A stretch of DNA of 64,000 nt from an uncultured Alphaproteobacteria bacterium (GCA_902588745.1 CACIQI010000001.1:167591-231590); one strand, 5' to 3'. Positions 46,028 to 56,534 are shown, counted from the stretch's first letter. The notes: generated by a model from the sequence alone, not told the origin. Made by a program: numbers and translations.

Positions 46028-46434
46028 AAATGTACTATTTTTTTTGCTAAATATAATCCGGATGTAGCTGATACGGCTGTCAATGAACCACCCCAAAACA
46101 TATCTACGAAAGTAACGGTTGGTGACCATCCTTTGAGTACTGCCATATTTGTTAAATTATATGTGCCATATGCAACTAAACCAAATATGAAACCAGTATA
46201 CAATGTTTTCATTAAGTTGCCAGAATCAATACAAGGTTGAATTACAACCACAGCCATACCAAAGACATATAAAATGTAAAAAAGAGCGGCAGCCCACATT
46301 ACAGGTTTATCAGTTAATAAGTTGCCAATTAGCGGTCTATAAAAAGACTTTGTAGCAAAGCTTAACCAAATTACATCAATTATTAAGAAAATCAGTGAAG
46401 CAATTAGAGTGGCTACTAGTAAACATTTGAACAT
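46024..46434 (-). CDS. DUF2177 family membrane protein
   Basis: A 136-residue protein with four hydrophobic segments. The DUF2177 pattern is recognisable: LIIDVIWLSFATKSFYRPLIG in the first half (IDxxWL, then Y-x-x-x-x-G), FYILYVFGMAV, a GLVAYGTYNLTNMAVLKGW segment and VDMFWGGSLTAVSA. Function is unknown. It is an inner membrane protein often found singly. It converges on ispA with a 4-bp overlap and is preceded by a tRNA gene 54 bp upstream on the same strand. Confidence 0.88.
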   Translation of the reverse strand: MFKCLLVATLIASLIFLIIDVIWLSFATKSFYRPLIGNLLTDKPVMWAAALFYILYVFGMAVVVIQPCIDSGNLMKTLYTGFIFGLVAYGTYNLTNMAVLKGWSPTVTFVDMFWGGSLTAVSATSGLYLAKKIVHF

Positions 46435-46488
46435 ATATTATAAATATATCATATTATTAAATTTCAAGAATATTTATTAAAATTTCTA

Positions 46489-46563
46489 TGGTGGGTGTGA
46501 CAGGGATTGAACCTGTGACCCCTGCCGTGTCGAGGCAGTGCTCTACCGCTGAGCTACACACCC
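46489..46563 (-). tRNA. tRNA-Val (GAC anticodon) with C33
   Basis: A 75-nt minus-strand cloverleaf with encoded CCA. The acceptor GGGTGTG pairs with CACACCC, the D-arm is GCTCAGCGGTAGAGC, the anticodon stem is CTGCC/GGCAG with loop TCGACAC, and the T-arm is CACAGGTTCAATCCCTGTC-like. The anticodon GAC (read from 46529-46531) specifies Val. Position 33, almost always T, reads C here. All stems pair well, so the gene appears functional. Confidence 0.94.
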
Positions 46564-46784
46564 AAGTAATTCTTTTATTTAAATATAGTACTTTGAAATA
46601 TAATGACTTTTAAAGCTAAAGCAATAATTGAAAGCTTGTATAAGATTTTTAAATTTTACTTAATTTAACCTTTTTTAATCATTAGTTAAGTAAATAAATT
46701 ATAAACATATTGATCAATTTTTTATTAAATAATATTCAGGATTTAGAATTATTCATACAATTGATTATTGAAATAAGGAGATAA

Positions 46785-47285
46785 ATGAAAGTAAAAGAAA
46801 ATAATTTTACAGAAAATGAAATCTCTAAAGCTCTAAAAATTTATAATTATTTTATTGAAAATTCATTGTCTAATTTTGAAGAAAAAAAATTATCTAAATC
46901 GAAATTTAATTTATTATTAAAACAAGTAAAAAAAAATAAGTTACCATTTATTTTAGCAATTAAAGAAAATGAAGTTATTGGATTAGCATTTGTAAATAAG
47001 TTTAGAGAAAAAAGTGGATATAGATTTTCATATGAACATTCAATCTATGTAAATCCAGATTACATTAATAATGGATATGGTAATAAAATATTAAAAGAAC
47101 TTGTAAAAATATGTAAAAAAATTACAAAAATTAAAAATTTAATAGCAGTGATTGGTGGAAAAAATAATTTTGCTTCTATAAAAATACATGAAAACAACGG
47201 ATTTCAATATATTGGAACTATAAAAAAAGCCGGTTTTAAAAAAAATAAGTGGGTTGATTCAATTTATATGCAAAAAAGATTATGA
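46785..47285 (+). CDS. GNAT family N-acetyltransferase
   Basis: A 166-residue acetyltransferase related to phosphinothricin/Pat-type GNATs. The acetyl-CoA-binding motif A is seen as SIYVNPDYINNGYGNKILKE (N-N-G-Y-G variant of Q/R-x-x-G-x-G/A), followed by IAVIGGKNNFASIKIHENNG and FQYIGTIKKAGFKKNKWVDS. AAGGAG at 46775-46780 gives a good ribosome site. It overlaps the downstream flavin reductase gene by 4 bp. The 221 bp between it and the upstream tRNA contain no convincing gene. Substrate unknown (amino acid or peptide N-terminus). Confidence 0.87.
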   Translation: MKVKENNFTENEISKALKIYNYFIENSLSNFEEKKLSKSKFNLLLKQVKKNKLPFILAIKENEVIGLAFVNKFREKSGYRFSYEHSIYVNPDYINNGYGNKILKELVKICKKITKIKNLIAVIGGKNNFASIKIHENNGFQYIGTIKKAGFKKNKWVDSIYMQKRL

Positions 47286-47746
47286 AAAAAGTAAACACTA
47301 AGAATTTTAAAAAAACACTTAGTAAGTTTTCGACGGGAATTACTGTTGTATGTGTTAAACATAATAATTCAATATATGGGAAAACTGTTAATTCATTCAA
47401 CTCTCTATCTCTAAGCCCTCCTATGGTTCTGTTTTCTTTAGGTAATTACTCGTCCTCAATAAAAAAGTTTTCAAAAACTAAATTTTTATCAATAAATATT
47501 TTATCTAGTAAACAAAAAGAATTATCTGATAATTTTGCTTCAACTACACCCAAGTTAGAAAATATAAAATTTCTTGAAGGAAAAAATAAAACAGCAATTA
47601 TACCAAATTGCATAGCAAATCTTGAATGTGAGCTAATAGAAAAAATCAAAAGAGGTGATCACATAATATTTATATGCAAGATATTGGAATTACAATCTAA
47701 CGATAAATTGAAACCACTTGTTTATTTTAATTCAAAATATTTTTAG
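47282..47746 (+). CDS. Flavin reductase domain protein (FMN-binding split barrel)
   Basis: A 154-residue protein of the flavin reductase/HpaC-like family. Features are FKKTLSKFSTGITVVCVKHN (the FATGV-like start), KTVNSFNSLSLSPPMVLFSL (the T-x-N-S-F-x-S-x-S-x-x-P-P motif) and a C-terminal GDHIIFICKILELQ. Such proteins supply reduced flavin to two-component monooxygenases or halogenases. It is operonic with a GNAT gene (4-bp overlap) and the M23 peptidase gene. It is the only flavin reductase seen in the window and a distant candidate partner for the halogenase-like protein. Confidence 0.87.
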   Translation: MKKVNTKNFKKTLSKFSTGITVVCVKHNNSIYGKTVNSFNSLSLSPPMVLFSLGNYSSSIKKFSKTKFLSINILSSKQKELSDNFASTTPKLENIKFLEGKNKTAIIPNCIANLECELIEKIKRGDHIIFICKILELQSNDKLKPLVYFNSKYF

Positions 47747-49042
47747 GTGTTTAGAATTTTAAGATATCTAATTTTAATTTCTTTAATATCATCAGGATAT
47801 TATTTGTTTATTTCTGAATACTTAAATATATCAGAGAAATATATTTTTGAGGAAGAAATTATAAAAAAAGAAATAGTAGAAGATAAAAAAGAAATTATTC
47901 AAGAAAAAAAAGAAGAAGAAGTAGCAACACCTAATATAAAAAAAAATATTGATAAAGAACAATTTGTTGAGAAAAAAATTGAAATTTTACAAGGTGATAC
48001 TTTTGTCTCTATTTTGGAAAATCTAAACTTTAAGCAGAAAAAAATTTATGAAATCATTAGTAAGATCGAAGAATCTTATGATTTAAAGAAAATTAAAACT
48101 GGAGAAATTATAAGTGTGTTTGAAAATAATTTTGCTGAAATAAAAAAAATTGAATTTTTTAAAAACAATGAGACTATTATCTCTATTAATTTAGATAAAG
48201 AAATAAATCTGAATATAATAGAATTAACGAAGAATTCATTTATTGAATCTAAAGAGTATAAAATTTCAGAATCATTATTTTCAGACGGTATTAAAAATGA
48301 CGTATCATCAGATATTTTAGTTAAAATTATTCGCCTTTTTAGTTTTGATCTTGATTTTCAAAGAGATATTAGAGTCGATACAGTCGTTTCAATATCTTAT
48401 GAATTTGATGAAATAGTTGAAACAGGTAGACTAGAATATAACGATATTAAATATGCTTCGATAATAATTGATGGAAAACAGTTAGAATATTTTAAGTTTA
48501 TTACAGATGATGGTTATGTTGATTATTTTAACAGAGAGGGAAAAAATGTTAAAAAATCAATTTTAAAGACACCATTAGATGGCGCAAGAATTTCATCAAA
48601 TTTTGGTATGCGAAAACATCCAATTTCAGGTTTCAATAAAATGCATAAAGGTGTTGATTTTGCTGCACCCACAGGAACACCAATTTATGCTGGAGGAAAT
48701 GGAATTGTTGAATACGTTGGAAGGAATGGAGGATATGGGAAATATATTCGTATAAGGCATAATAATGGATATAAAACTGCGTATGCACATCTGTCAAATT
48801 ATAAGAAAGGTATTTCTAAAGGGGTAAGAGTAAACCAAGGTGAAGTTATAGGCTATGTAGGTAGTACAGGAAATTCTACAGGACCTCATCTTCATTATGA
48901 AATTATTTATCAAAATAAACATATAAATCCGTTAAAACTAAAACTTCCTTCTGGAAAAATACTTGAAGGTAAGGAGTTAGAAAAATTTAAGGAAGAATAT
49001 AAAATAATATATGCAGATCATTTGAGCATGTTATACGAATAA
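47747..49042 (+). CDS. M23 family metallopeptidase (peptidoglycan endopeptidase)
   Basis: A 431-residue protein starting at GTG immediately after the flavin reductase stop. An N-terminal membrane anchor (RYLILISLISSGYYLFI) is followed by a Lys/Glu-rich stretch (residues about 35-75), an OapA/LysM-like region (IEILQGDTFVSILENLNF) and the LytM/M23 domain. The zinc motifs are HKGVDFA (H-x-x-x-D) and HLHYEI (HxH). All zinc ligands are present, so it is probably an active DD-endopeptidase such as the MepM/YebA type that opens peptidoglycan crosslinks for growth. Confidence 0.93.
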   Translation: MFRILRYLILISLISSGYYLFISEYLNISEKYIFEEEIIKKEIVEDKKEIIQEKKEEEVATPNIKKNIDKEQFVEKKIEILQGDTFVSILENLNFKQKKIYEIISKIEESYDLKKIKTGEIISVFENNFAEIKKIEFFKNNETIISINLDKEINLNIIELTKNSFIESKEYKISESLFSDGIKNDVSSDILVKIIRLFSFDLDFQRDIRVDTVVSISYEFDEIVETGRLEYNDIKYASIIIDGKQLEYFKFITDDGYVDYFNREGKNVKKSILKTPLDGARISSNFGMRKHPISGFNKMHKGVDFAAPTGTPIYAGGNGIVEYVGRNGGYGKYIRIRHNNGYKTAYAHLSNYKKGISKGVRVNQGEVIGYVGSTGNSTGPHLHYEIIYQNKHINPLKLKLPSGKILEGKELEKFKEEYKIIYADHLSMLYE

Positions 49043-49456
49043 CTACTTTGTTGATCTTGTTCTTTTCTCTTTAGTTGGCTCAGCTATAAATGGAATAGAT
49101 TCGATGGAATCATCTTCTGCTTTATCATTATCATTTACTTCGATAGTTTCATTATCAGTATCTGAAGTTTGTTCATTTGAAGTACTTTGTTTTTGCTCAT
49201 CAACATTTGTGTTTTCTTCAATATTAATACCTAACTCAACCATTATTCTGTAGTAGTGATCAGTAAATTGATAATAATATTCAGATTGAATTCTATCACC
49301 TGATCTTGATGCTTCTTTAGCTAGTTTTAAGTACTTATTATATTGCTGGGACACATTTCCTCTATTTCTATTATTGAAATTTTTGTATCCACCAGGTTTC
49401 TTAAAACTGGTTCTTCTATTACTCTTATAAGCGGTTCTACCGTTTTTTTTATACAT
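49043..49456 (-). CDS. DUF4167 domain-containing protein
   Basis: A 137-residue basic-then-acidic protein. The N-terminus is rich in Lys, Arg, Asn and Gly (YKSNRRTSFKKPGGYKNFNN), then follows the conserved QYNKYLKLAKEASRSGDRIQ and SEYYYQFTDHYYRIM of DUF4167. A low-complexity acidic/Asn/Thr tail ends in a Lys/Arg patch. DUF4167 is characteristic of alphaproteobacteria and lies next to prmC in many of them, as here (78 bp downstream of prmC). Function unknown; the basic head suggests nucleic-acid or ribosome association. Confidence 0.92.
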   Translation of the reverse strand: MYKKNGRTAYKSNRRTSFKKPGGYKNFNNRNRGNVSQQYNKYLKLAKEASRSGDRIQSEYYYQFTDHYYRIMVELGINIEENTNVDEQKQSTSNEQTSDTDNETIEVNDNDKAEDDSIESIPFIAEPTKEKRTRSTK

Positions 49457-49534
49457 AATGTTTGGAAATTAAAAATTTTTATTAAATTATTAATCTTTTT
49501 CCTTACCTATACAGTTCATTTTATTTATTTCAAC

Positions 49535-50365
49535 TTATATCTTTGAAAAACTAAGAATTCTCTCGATTCCTTGAAGGTCATTAACTATTTTATTTAAATT
49601 TAATCCAGAATTTTCAAAAATTTCTTCACAATCTTGTCTCTGATTAATACCAATTTCACATACAAAATAAGCATATTTATTCATTAAATTTTTTAGATAA
49701 CTTGAATATTCTCTATAAAATTTCAACCCATCATCTCCTCCAACTAAAGCTATTTTAGGTTCAAAGTTTTTAACTTCTGGGTCTGCATTATTAAACTGTT
49801 CGTTTGTTAAGTATGGTGGATTAGATACAATCAAATCAAACTTGGAATTAATATTTTTAAAATCAATCATCTTAAGTTGGATTTGATTATAACAGTTATG
49901 TATTTTTAAGTTTCTTTCTGCAACTTCTAGTGCTTCTTTAGATATATCTATAGCTGTGATAGATGCATTTTTAAATTCCTTTGCTAGTGATATTGCGATG
50001 CATCCTGATCCAGTACCAATATCTAATATTTTTAATTTAAGGTTTTTATTTCTATAAATATTTAATGCTTCCTCAATTATTAATTCTGTTTCAGGACGTG
50101 GATCTAACACAAAATTATTTACATAAAAATCATTTTTCCAAAAAGGCTTATTTTTAATAATTTTAGCTATTGGTTCTCTATTAATTCTTTTTTTTAGATA
50201 AGATTTAAATTTAACAATATCAATATTGTCTACATTAAGATTACTTAAAATAATTTCATCATTTTTTTTTGAAGCATGTTTAAGTAAAATTCTTAGATCT
50301 AGTTCTGGACTAGTTATATTTTTTTGTTTTAATTTAATTAAACTCTCTTTAATTAAATTATTCAT
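49535..50365 (-). CDS. prmC: Peptide chain release factor N5-glutamine methyltransferase
   Basis: A 276-residue SAM-dependent methyltransferase. After a helical N-terminal domain come [19 protein letters not shown] (SAM motif I) and the catalytic NPPY in [15 protein letters not shown]. PrmC methylates the Gln of the GGQ motif of release factors. Its start overlaps the end of prfA by 8 bp, matching the functional pairing. Length and motif order are standard. Confidence 0.96.
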   Translation of the reverse strand: MNNLIKESLIKLKQKNITSPELDLRILLKHASKKNDEIILSNLNVDNIDIVKFKSYLKKRINREPIAKIIKNKPFWKNDFYVNNFVLDPRPETELIIEEALNIYRNKNLKLKILDIGTGSGCIAISLAKEFKNASITAIDISKEALEVAERNLKIHNCYNQIQLKMIDFKNINSKFDLIVSNPPYLTNEQFNNADPEVKNFEPKIALVGGDDGLKFYREYSSYLKNLMNKYAYFVCEIGINQRQDCEEIFENSGLNLNKIVNDLQGIERILSFSKI

Positions 50366-51434
50366 TTTTCATGTTTGCTAGCTTTGTACTCTCTTCTTCA
50401 GCAATTAAAGGATTTATCAACTCATCTATTTTACCCTCAAGTATTTCTGAAAGATTATATAATGTAAGATTTATTCTATGATCAGAAACTCTTCCTTGAG
50501 GAAAATTATAAGTTCTTATTCTTTCAGATCTATCTCCAGAACCTACTTGATTTTTTCTTTGCTCAGATCTTTCTTTGTTTTTTTCTTGTATTTGATTATC
50601 TAGTAATCTGGATCGTAAAATCTTTAAAGCTTTTGCTTTATTTTTATGTTGAGATTTTTCATCTTGTTGAGAAACTACTATACCTGTTGGAATGTGTGTG
50701 ATTCTTACGGCACTATCAGTTGTATTTACAGATTGTCCTCCTGGTCCACTTGATCTAAAAACATCAATTCTTAGATCTTTATCAAGAACTTCAATATCAA
50801 CCTCTTCAGCTTCAGGTAGAACTGCTACAGTAGCAGCTGAGGTATGTACTCTTCCACTACTTTCAGTTGTTGGAACTCTTTGCACTCTATGAACACCAGA
50901 CTCAAATTTAAGTTTTGAAAATACATTTAATCCTGAAATATTACAAATAGCCTCCTTTACCCCTTTTAAACCTGTTTCTGATATAGATAGAATATCAAAT
51001 TTCCATGAATTTAAATCGGCATATCTCTGATACATATTTAATAAATCAGAAGCAAAAAGTGATGCTTCATCACCTCCAGTACCAGCTCTAATTTCTAAAA
51101 TTGAATTTTTAGAGTCATTTTCATCTTTTGGAATTAGTAACTTTAATAATTCCTGTTCAAGATCTTTAATTTGAATTTTTTTTTCAATGAGTTCCGTTTC
51201 CGCTATTTTACTAATCTCTAAATCATTATCTTTTACTAACTCATTAAGATTTAATATATCTTTTTGTAAATTATTGTATTCTTGGATTTTTTCTACAATT
51301 GGGCGAAGCTCTGAATAATCTCTGTTTAATTTAATTAATTCATTTGAGTCAATATCATTCATATTGTTTAATGAACTTTCTATTAATTTAAATTTTTCTA
51401 AAATTATTGAAAATTGTTTATCTAGATTTATCAT
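50358..51434 (-). CDS. prfA: Peptide chain release factor 1
   Basis: A 358-residue class I release factor. The GGQ motif is in [20 protein letters not shown], needed for peptidyl-tRNA hydrolysis and the PrmC target. The stop-codon recognition region is [18 protein letters not shown], with Pro-x-Thr as expected for RF1 (UAA/UAG). It overlaps hisS by 17 bp upstream and prmC by 8 bp downstream. No RF2-like frameshift is present. Confidence 0.97.
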   Translation of the reverse strand: MINLDKQFSIILEKFKLIESSLNNMNDIDSNELIKLNRDYSELRPIVEKIQEYNNLQKDILNLNELVKDNDLEISKIAETELIEKKIQIKDLEQELLKLLIPKDENDSKNSILEIRAGTGGDEASLFASDLLNMYQRYADLNSWKFDILSISETGLKGVKEAICNISGLNVFSKLKFESGVHRVQRVPTTESSGRVHTSAATVAVLPEAEEVDIEVLDKDLRIDVFRSSGPGGQSVNTTDSAVRITHIPTGIVVSQQDEKSQHKNKAKALKILRSRLLDNQIQEKNKERSEQRKNQVGSGDRSERIRTYNFPQGRVSDHRINLTLYNLSEILEGKIDELINPLIAEEESTKLANMKNE

Positions 51435-52662
51435 TCAAATGATTTAATATTTGATTAAGCTTTAATTCTTTTTGTTCACCAGTTGTTAAATTTTTAATAG
51501 TAAAAAAATCACCATTAAACTCATTTTCTCCAATAATAATTATATATGATGCTGAAGATGTATTTGCTTTTGTAAATGATTTTTTTAAATTGTATTTATA
51601 ATTCCAGTAATATGAAATTCTATTTTCAGATAAATATTTTTGTAGATAAAGAAAATAATCAGTAAATTTTTCATTTGTTACTGCAATATGAATAGTTGAG
51701 CTTATTTTTTTTTCGGACTCCATTAATAATGCAATTCTTTCAATACCTGCAGCCCATCCAATACCTGGTATATCAGGTCCACCTAATACTTTTATTAAAC
51801 CATCATATCTTCCGCCACCTAGTAATGTATCTTGACTTCCTAAATTATCTGATTTGTATTCAAATACTGTATTACAATAATAATCAAGACCTCTAACGAG
51901 ATTGGTGTTTTCTTCAAAATCAATCTCTAGTATATTTAATGATCTTTTAATATCTTCATAGTGCTTTTTAGCCTCATCAGTTAAGTATTCATTTATTTTT
52001 GGTGAAGATATAGAAATTTCAACATCTTCCTCGTTTTTTGAATCTAATATTCTTAATGGGTTAGTTTCAATTTTTTTAATGCTTTCTTCTGATAGTTTTT
52101 TTTTATTGGTTTCAAAGTATTTTGTAAGACTTTTTTTAAAATCAATTAAGGTTTTTTTATCTCCTAAAGAATTAATATGAAGTTTTATTTTAGATTTAGG
52201 TAGCAGTTCGTTTAAAATATTATTTGATAGAGAAATTAACTCAACATCTGCAAGAAAATCTCTAGTTCCAAGTATTTCAAAATTAATTTGATTAAATTGT
52301 CTATATCTACCCTTTTGTGGCCTTTCTCTTCTAAACATTGGTCCAATTCCAAAAATTTTTAATGGAAGATCGTTTAAGAGATTATTAGTAATAGCCGCTC
52401 TAATCATGGGCGTTGTGTACTCAGGGCGAAGTGTTAAAAATTCATTATTCCTATCTTCAAATGAATACATTTCTTTCAAAACAACATCTGAATGTTCGCC
52501 AAGAGGTTTTGCAAATAAATCACTAAATTCAAAAATTGGTGTTTGGATTTCTTTATATTCTTTTAAATTAGCGTTTTTAGAAACAATATTAGAAATAAAG
52601 TTAAATTTATCTATTTCTTCTCCAAATATATCATGTGTGCCTCTTACTGATCTTAATTTCAT
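51418..52662 (-). CDS. hisS: Histidyl-tRNA synthetase
   Basis: A 414-residue class II synthetase. It begins [19 protein letters not shown]. Motif 2 is [20 protein letters not shown], the His-A region is [15 protein letters not shown], and [11 protein letters not shown] is present, followed by [15 protein letters not shown] (motif 3) and a C-terminal anticodon-binding domain. It charges tRNA-His. It lies 1 bp downstream of ispG and overlaps prfA by 17 bp. Complete. Confidence 0.97.
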   Translation of the reverse strand: MKLRSVRGTHDIFGEEIDKFNFISNIVSKNANLKEYKEIQTPIFEFSDLFAKPLGEHSDVVLKEMYSFEDRNNEFLTLRPEYTTPMIRAAITNNLLNDLPLKIFGIGPMFRRERPQKGRYRQFNQINFEILGTRDFLADVELISLSNNILNELLPKSKIKLHINSLGDKKTLIDFKKSLTKYFETNKKKLSEESIKKIETNPLRILDSKNEEDVEISISSPKINEYLTDEAKKHYEDIKRSLNILEIDFEENTNLVRGLDYYCNTVFEYKSDNLGSQDTLLGGGRYDGLIKVLGGPDIPGIGWAAGIERIALLMESEKKISSTIHIAVTNEKFTDYFLYLQKYLSENRISYYWNYKYNLKKSFTKANTSSASYIIIIGENEFNGDFFTIKNLTTGEQKELKLNQILNHLNDKSR

Positions 52663-52663
52663 A

Positions 52664-53761
52664 TTAATTACTGAGTTCTATTTCTTTAGTTTTTTTTCTA
52701 ATTAGATCTTCAAGATAATTTTCTAAATCAACATTTTTTACAACATTATTTTTTTTACCATCAAGATAAATCATATGTGTATCATTTCCACCACCAGTTA
52801 TTCCAATATTTGTCATAGTTGCTTCACCTGGTCCATTCACAACACATCCAATTATTGACACTGTTATAGGAGTGGAAATATCATCTAATTTTTTTTCTAA
52901 ATTTTTAACAGTTTTTATTACTTCAAATTGTTGTCTAGCACATGAAGGGCATGATATAATTTTTACACCTCTATTCCTTAATCCTAAGCTTTTTAAGATT
53001 TCAAAACCAACTCTTACCTCTTCCTCAGGCTCATCTGATAATGATATTCTAATTGTATCTCCTATTCCTCTCAAAAGTAAATTTCCAACTCCAATTGAAG
53101 ATTTAATTGAACCTGTTCTTTTTCCTCCTGCTTCTGTAATACCTAAATGCAATGGATAATCACATAATTCAGCTAATTGTTCATATGCCTTTATGGACAT
53201 AAATATATCTGAAGATTTCACACTGATTTTGAAATTGGTAAAATCATTATCTTCAAGTATCTTTATATTTAATTTAGCACTTTCAACTAAGGCTTCTGGA
53301 TTAGGTTCAGAAAATTTTTCTAAAATTTGTTTTTCTAAACTTCCTGCATTAACACCAACTCTAATTGAGCAATTATTATCTTTTGCAGCTTTAATAACTT
53401 CTTTTATTCTTTCAATACTCCCAATGTTACCAGGATTAATTCTAATACAAGAAGCACCATTGTTTGCTGCTTCAATACCTCTTTTGTAATGAAAATGTAT
53501 ATCAGCAATTATAGGTACAGGACTATGTTTCACAATTTCTTTTAAAGAATGTGAAGATTCTTTATCTGGAACAGAAACACGAACTAAATCAACACCTAGT
53601 TTTGCAGATCTTTCTATTTGAGCAATAGTATCTTTTGCATTAGAGGTTAGTGTATTCGTCATTGTTTGGACTGCAATTTGGTTATTGCCACCAATACTTA
53701 CGTTGCCAACTTTAACTACGCGCGATTTTCTTCTATGAATTTGTTGATACGGTCTTAGCAT
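52664..53761 (-). CDS. ispG: 4-hydroxy-3-methylbut-2-en-1-yl diphosphate synthase
   Basis: A 365-residue GcpE/IspG enzyme of the MEP isoprenoid pathway. It begins with [20 protein letters not shown] and has the TIM-barrel segment [11 protein letters not shown]. The iron-sulfur ligands are in [10 protein letters not shown] and [13 protein letters not shown] (three Cys), with ligand-type Glu following. It reduces MEcPP to HMBPP with a [4Fe-4S] cluster. It lies 4 bp downstream of the rodZ-like gene and 1 bp upstream of hisS. It supplies precursors for the prenyl synthase at 45146-46027. Confidence 0.97.
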   Translation of the reverse strand: MLRPYQQIHRRKSRVVKVGNVSIGGNNQIAVQTMTNTLTSNAKDTIAQIERSAKLGVDLVRVSVPDKESSHSLKEIVKHSPVPIIADIHFHYKRGIEAANNGASCIRINPGNIGSIERIKEVIKAAKDNNCSIRVGVNAGSLEKQILEKFSEPNPEALVESAKLNIKILEDNDFTNFKISVKSSDIFMSIKAYEQLAELCDYPLHLGITEAGGKRTGSIKSSIGVGNLLLRGIGDTIRISLSDEPEEEVRVGFEILKSLGLRNRGVKIISCPSCARQQFEVIKTVKNLEKKLDDISTPITVSIIGCVVNGPGEATMTNIGITGGGNDTHMIYLDGKKNNVVKNVDLENYLEDLIRKKTKEIELSN

Positions 53762-53765
53762 CTAT

Positions 53766-54551
53766 TTAATTAGTAAAATCTTTATATAAAACAAAAGAGT
53801 CTATTATATCACCGTATTTACCAATCTTACCTCTTACTTCATTATCTATAAGTACTAAAATATTTCCAGCATTTCCTGCAGTAATGTTGTAATTCAATTT
53901 TAATTCGTATGAAAATTCTTCATCTTTATCCATTAACTTACTTAAAATAATATTATTCTCTTCATCTCTCAATTGTAGCCAAGTTGAATTTAATATTTTT
54001 AATGTAGCAACTGTAGTCAGATCTTCATCAAATTCTGTAGATGCAATAGCGCTAGATTTATTGATTAAATTACTTTTTTTAATATCACTACTTTGAGATA
54101 AATTATCAAAAGTATTAGCTTTTTCCACTATTGGTTCTAAACTTTCAGGAATATCAGGCACTAAAGCGAAGTCAACTTCATTATCATTTTGATTAATGAA
54201 TAAAAAATAAAATGAAGTAAATATAATTAACATAATAGAAGCAGCAAAAAATTTTTCTATTTTAAAGAAATTACTTTCTACTATCGGGGTTATATGATTT
54301 TTCTCTTCCTTAGCATTAAATGATACCTCATCTTTAAATTTTTTGATAATTGAATCAGTATCTAGCTCAAGAAAGTTGGAATAAGATCTTAAATGTCCAA
54401 TATTAAAAATAATATCCGAGTTATTTTTTATATTATCATTTTCAAGATCAATAATGATACTTTTAGAAATTTTTAACTCAGTTGCTATATCGCTAATTGA
54501 AAGGTTTTTAGAGTTTCTTCCGATTGATAAAATTTGACCTACTGTTTCCAT
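53766..54551 (-). CDS. RodZ-like helix-turn-helix membrane protein
   Basis: A 261-residue protein. An N-terminal Xre-type helix-turn-helix (GQILSIGRNSKNLSISDIAT through DIIFNIGHLRSYSNFLELD) has the RodZ pattern, followed by a single transmembrane segment at about 104-122 (ASIMLIIFTSFYFLFI). A periplasmic linker follows, then a C-terminal DUF4115 beta domain (ATLKILNSTWLQLRDEENNI through LVLIDNEVRGKIG). RodZ couples the MreB cytoskeleton to the elongasome. It sits between lysC and ispG with 0-4 bp spacing, a common location for rodZ-like genes. Confidence 0.87.
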   Translation of the reverse strand: METVGQILSIGRNSKNLSISDIATELKISKSIIIDLENDNIKNNSDIIFNIGHLRSYSNFLELDTDSIIKKFKDEVSFNAKEEKNHITPIVESNFFKIEKFFAASIMLIIFTSFYFLFINQNDNEVDFALVPDIPESLEPIVEKANTFDNLSQSSDIKKSNLINKSSAIASTEFDEDLTTVATLKILNSTWLQLRDEENNIILSKLMDKDEEFSYELKLNYNITAGNAGNILVLIDNEVRGKIGKYGDIIDSFVLYKDFTN

Positions 54552-55763
54552 TTAATTAGCTAGATTATATGCCTCATGTAGAGATTTTACAGCAATTTTT
54601 GTAAATTTTTTATTAATTAAGACACTTATCTTTATTTCTGAAGTCGAAATAGCTAATATATTAATTGAATTATCTGCTAAAGTTGAGAACATTTTCTTTG
54701 CTACTCCAGATTGAGACATCATCCCCATACCAATTACTGAAATTTTAGATATATTGTTATCTGTTTCAATAGATTTAAAATCGATTAAATTTTGATTTTC
54801 TTCTAATAGTTTTTTTGCATTTTGAATTTCACTGTTTGGAACAGTAAATGTGATATTTGCAGTTACTCCATCTTGCGATGTATTTTGAACAATCATATCA
54901 ACATTAATATTATTATTTGCTAATAATCCAAAGATTGTTGCAGATATACCAGGTTTATCAGCTATACCTGATAAAGTCAGTTTAGATTCATTATTACTAT
55001 AGCTTACCCCACTTACTATTTCTTTTTCAATTAATTTGTTTTCATCAACAACAAGAGTGCCACTTTTATTGGTTATTGAAGAAAGAACTTGCAAAGTAAG
55101 ATTATTTTTCATTGCTAATTCAACAGAACGAGTATGAAGTACTTTTGCTCCAGTAGAAGACATTTCTAACATTTCTTCAAATGCTAATTTATTAATTTTT
55201 CTAGCTTTGGTATCTAAATTTGGATCAGTTGTATAAACACCATCAACATCAGTGTAAATATCACACCTGTCGGCATTTACAGCAGCAGCAATGGCAACGG
55301 CAGTTGTGTCGGAACCACCTCTTCCTAGTGATGTAATGTTTCCGTCTATATCAACACCTTGAAATCCAGCAACTACTATAACATCGTAATCTTTTAAATA
55401 TTGGTCAATTCTAACTTTATTAATGTTTAAAATTTTAGCTTTTTGATGGTTACTATCTGTTATAATAGGGATTTGCCATCCTAGTAATGGAACAGACTTA
55501 ATATTTCTTTTTTTTAATAAAGCTGAAAGAAGTCCAACTGAAACAGCTTCACCTGATGTTAAAATTAAATCATTTTCAATTATTTCACTTGATTCGATTT
55601 CATCTATATATTCTTGCATTTTGTTTGTTACACCTGACATTGCAGATAGAACAACAATGAGTTTTTTATGTTTTAATTGCTTTTCAACAATATTTGCAAC
55701 ATTATTGATTTTATCGATACTACCAACTGAAGTACCACCAAATTTCATTACTACAAGTTTCAT
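54552..55763 (-). CDS. lysC: Aspartate kinase
   Basis: A 403-residue monofunctional aspartokinase. The N-terminal kinase signature is VMKFGGTSVGSIDKI, followed by VAGFQGVDIDGNITSLGRGG and the SDTTAVAIAAA segment. Two C-terminal ACT domains (SGIADKPGISATIFGLLANN and VIGMGMMSQSGVAKKMF) would mediate feedback by lysine/threonine. It catalyses the first step toward lysine, threonine and methionine. It heads the minus-strand operon lysC-rodZ-ispG-hisS-prfA-prmC and is divergent from ubiG. No leader peptide or lysine riboswitch fits in the 63-bp upstream gap. Confidence 0.97.
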   Translation of the reverse strand: MKLVVMKFGGTSVGSIDKINNVANIVEKQLKHKKLIVVLSAMSGVTNKMQEYIDEIESSEIIENDLILTSGEAVSVGLLSALLKKRNIKSVPLLGWQIPIITDSNHQKAKILNINKVRIDQYLKDYDVIVVAGFQGVDIDGNITSLGRGGSDTTAVAIAAAVNADRCDIYTDVDGVYTTDPNLDTKARKINKLAFEEMLEMSSTGAKVLHTRSVELAMKNNLTLQVLSSITNKSGTLVVDENKLIEKEIVSGVSYSNNESKLTLSGIADKPGISATIFGLLANNNINVDMIVQNTSQDGVTANITFTVPNSEIQNAKKLLEENQNLIDFKSIETDNNISKISVIGMGMMSQSGVAKKMFSTLADNSINILAISTSEIKISVLINKKFTKIAVKSLHEAYNLAN

Positions 55764-55826
55764 TGACTTAGATGTTTTTTAAATTATTTCAGCTATTATA
55801 ATTATTGTTTCTAACAAACAAGATAT

Positions 55827-56534
55827 ATGATGAATATTAAATCAAAAAATGAAGAATTTGCATTGTTTAATCAACTTTCAGACGAATGGTGGAATGAAAA
55901 TGGTAAATTTAAGATTCTTCATCAAATTAAAAGACATAGAATGACATATATTTTAGACCAAATTAATAATAGGAATATAAAAAATTTAAAAATACTTGAT
56001 GTAGGTTGTGGTGGAGGAATAATTTGTGAGCCACTAGCAAGACTGGGTGCTAAGGTTACAGGAATAGATTTTGCTCCAAATAATATTAAAGCTGCAAAGA
56101 TACATTCCAAAAAAAATAAACTAAAAATTAACTATATTTATAAAGATATTGAAAAGTCAAAATTAGATGCAAAATTTGACATAATACTAATGTTTGAAGT
56201 TTTAGAACATCTAGATAATTGGAAAAAAACTATTCAAAATATAAAAAAAAATTTAAACAAAGATGGTATAGTTATAATTTCTACCATTAATAGAAATTTA
56301 ATTTCTAAGTTATTTGCAATTAATATAGCTGAAAATATTCTCAATTGGATACCAAAAGGGACCCATGATTATAATAAATTAATTAAACCTGAAGAATTAA
56401 AAAATACTTTATTAAAAGAAAAATTTCATTTTAATAATATTAAAGGTCTAGTTTTTGATCCATTAAACAATGAATGGAAGTTCTCAAAAAATTATATGAT
56501 AAATTATTTTTGTACCGCTAAGTTAATCAATTAG
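55827..56534 (+). CDS. ubiG: Ubiquinone biosynthesis O-methyltransferase
   Basis: A 235-residue SAM methyltransferase. It contains EWWNENGKFKILHQIKRHRM near the N-terminus and SAM motif I ILDVGCGGGIICEPLARLGA, followed by VTGIDFAPNNI, MFEVLEHLDNW and STINRNLISKLFAI. All are UbiG hallmarks. It performs the two O-methylations in ubiquinone synthesis. ATG codons at 55827 and 55830 are equivalent starts. It is divergent from lysC and overlaps the convergent DUF1178 gene by 8 bp. Confidence 0.95.
   Translation: MMNIKSKNEEFALFNQLSDEWWNENGKFKILHQIKRHRMTYILDQINNRNIKNLKILDVGCGGGIICEPLARLGAKVTGIDFAPNNIKAAKIHSKKNKLKINYIYKDIEKSKLDAKFDIILMFEVLEHLDNWKKTIQNIKKNLNKDGIVIISTINRNLISKLFAINIAENILNWIPKGTHDYNKLIKPEELKNTLLKEKFHFNNIKGLVFDPLNNEWKFSKNYMINYFCTAKLIN

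Noticed and set aside
46603..46668. Short plus-strand frame (21 residues) between the Val tRNA and the GNAT gene
   Set aside because: No ribosome site, very short, AT-rich background; the region is better read as an intergenic spacer with promoter.
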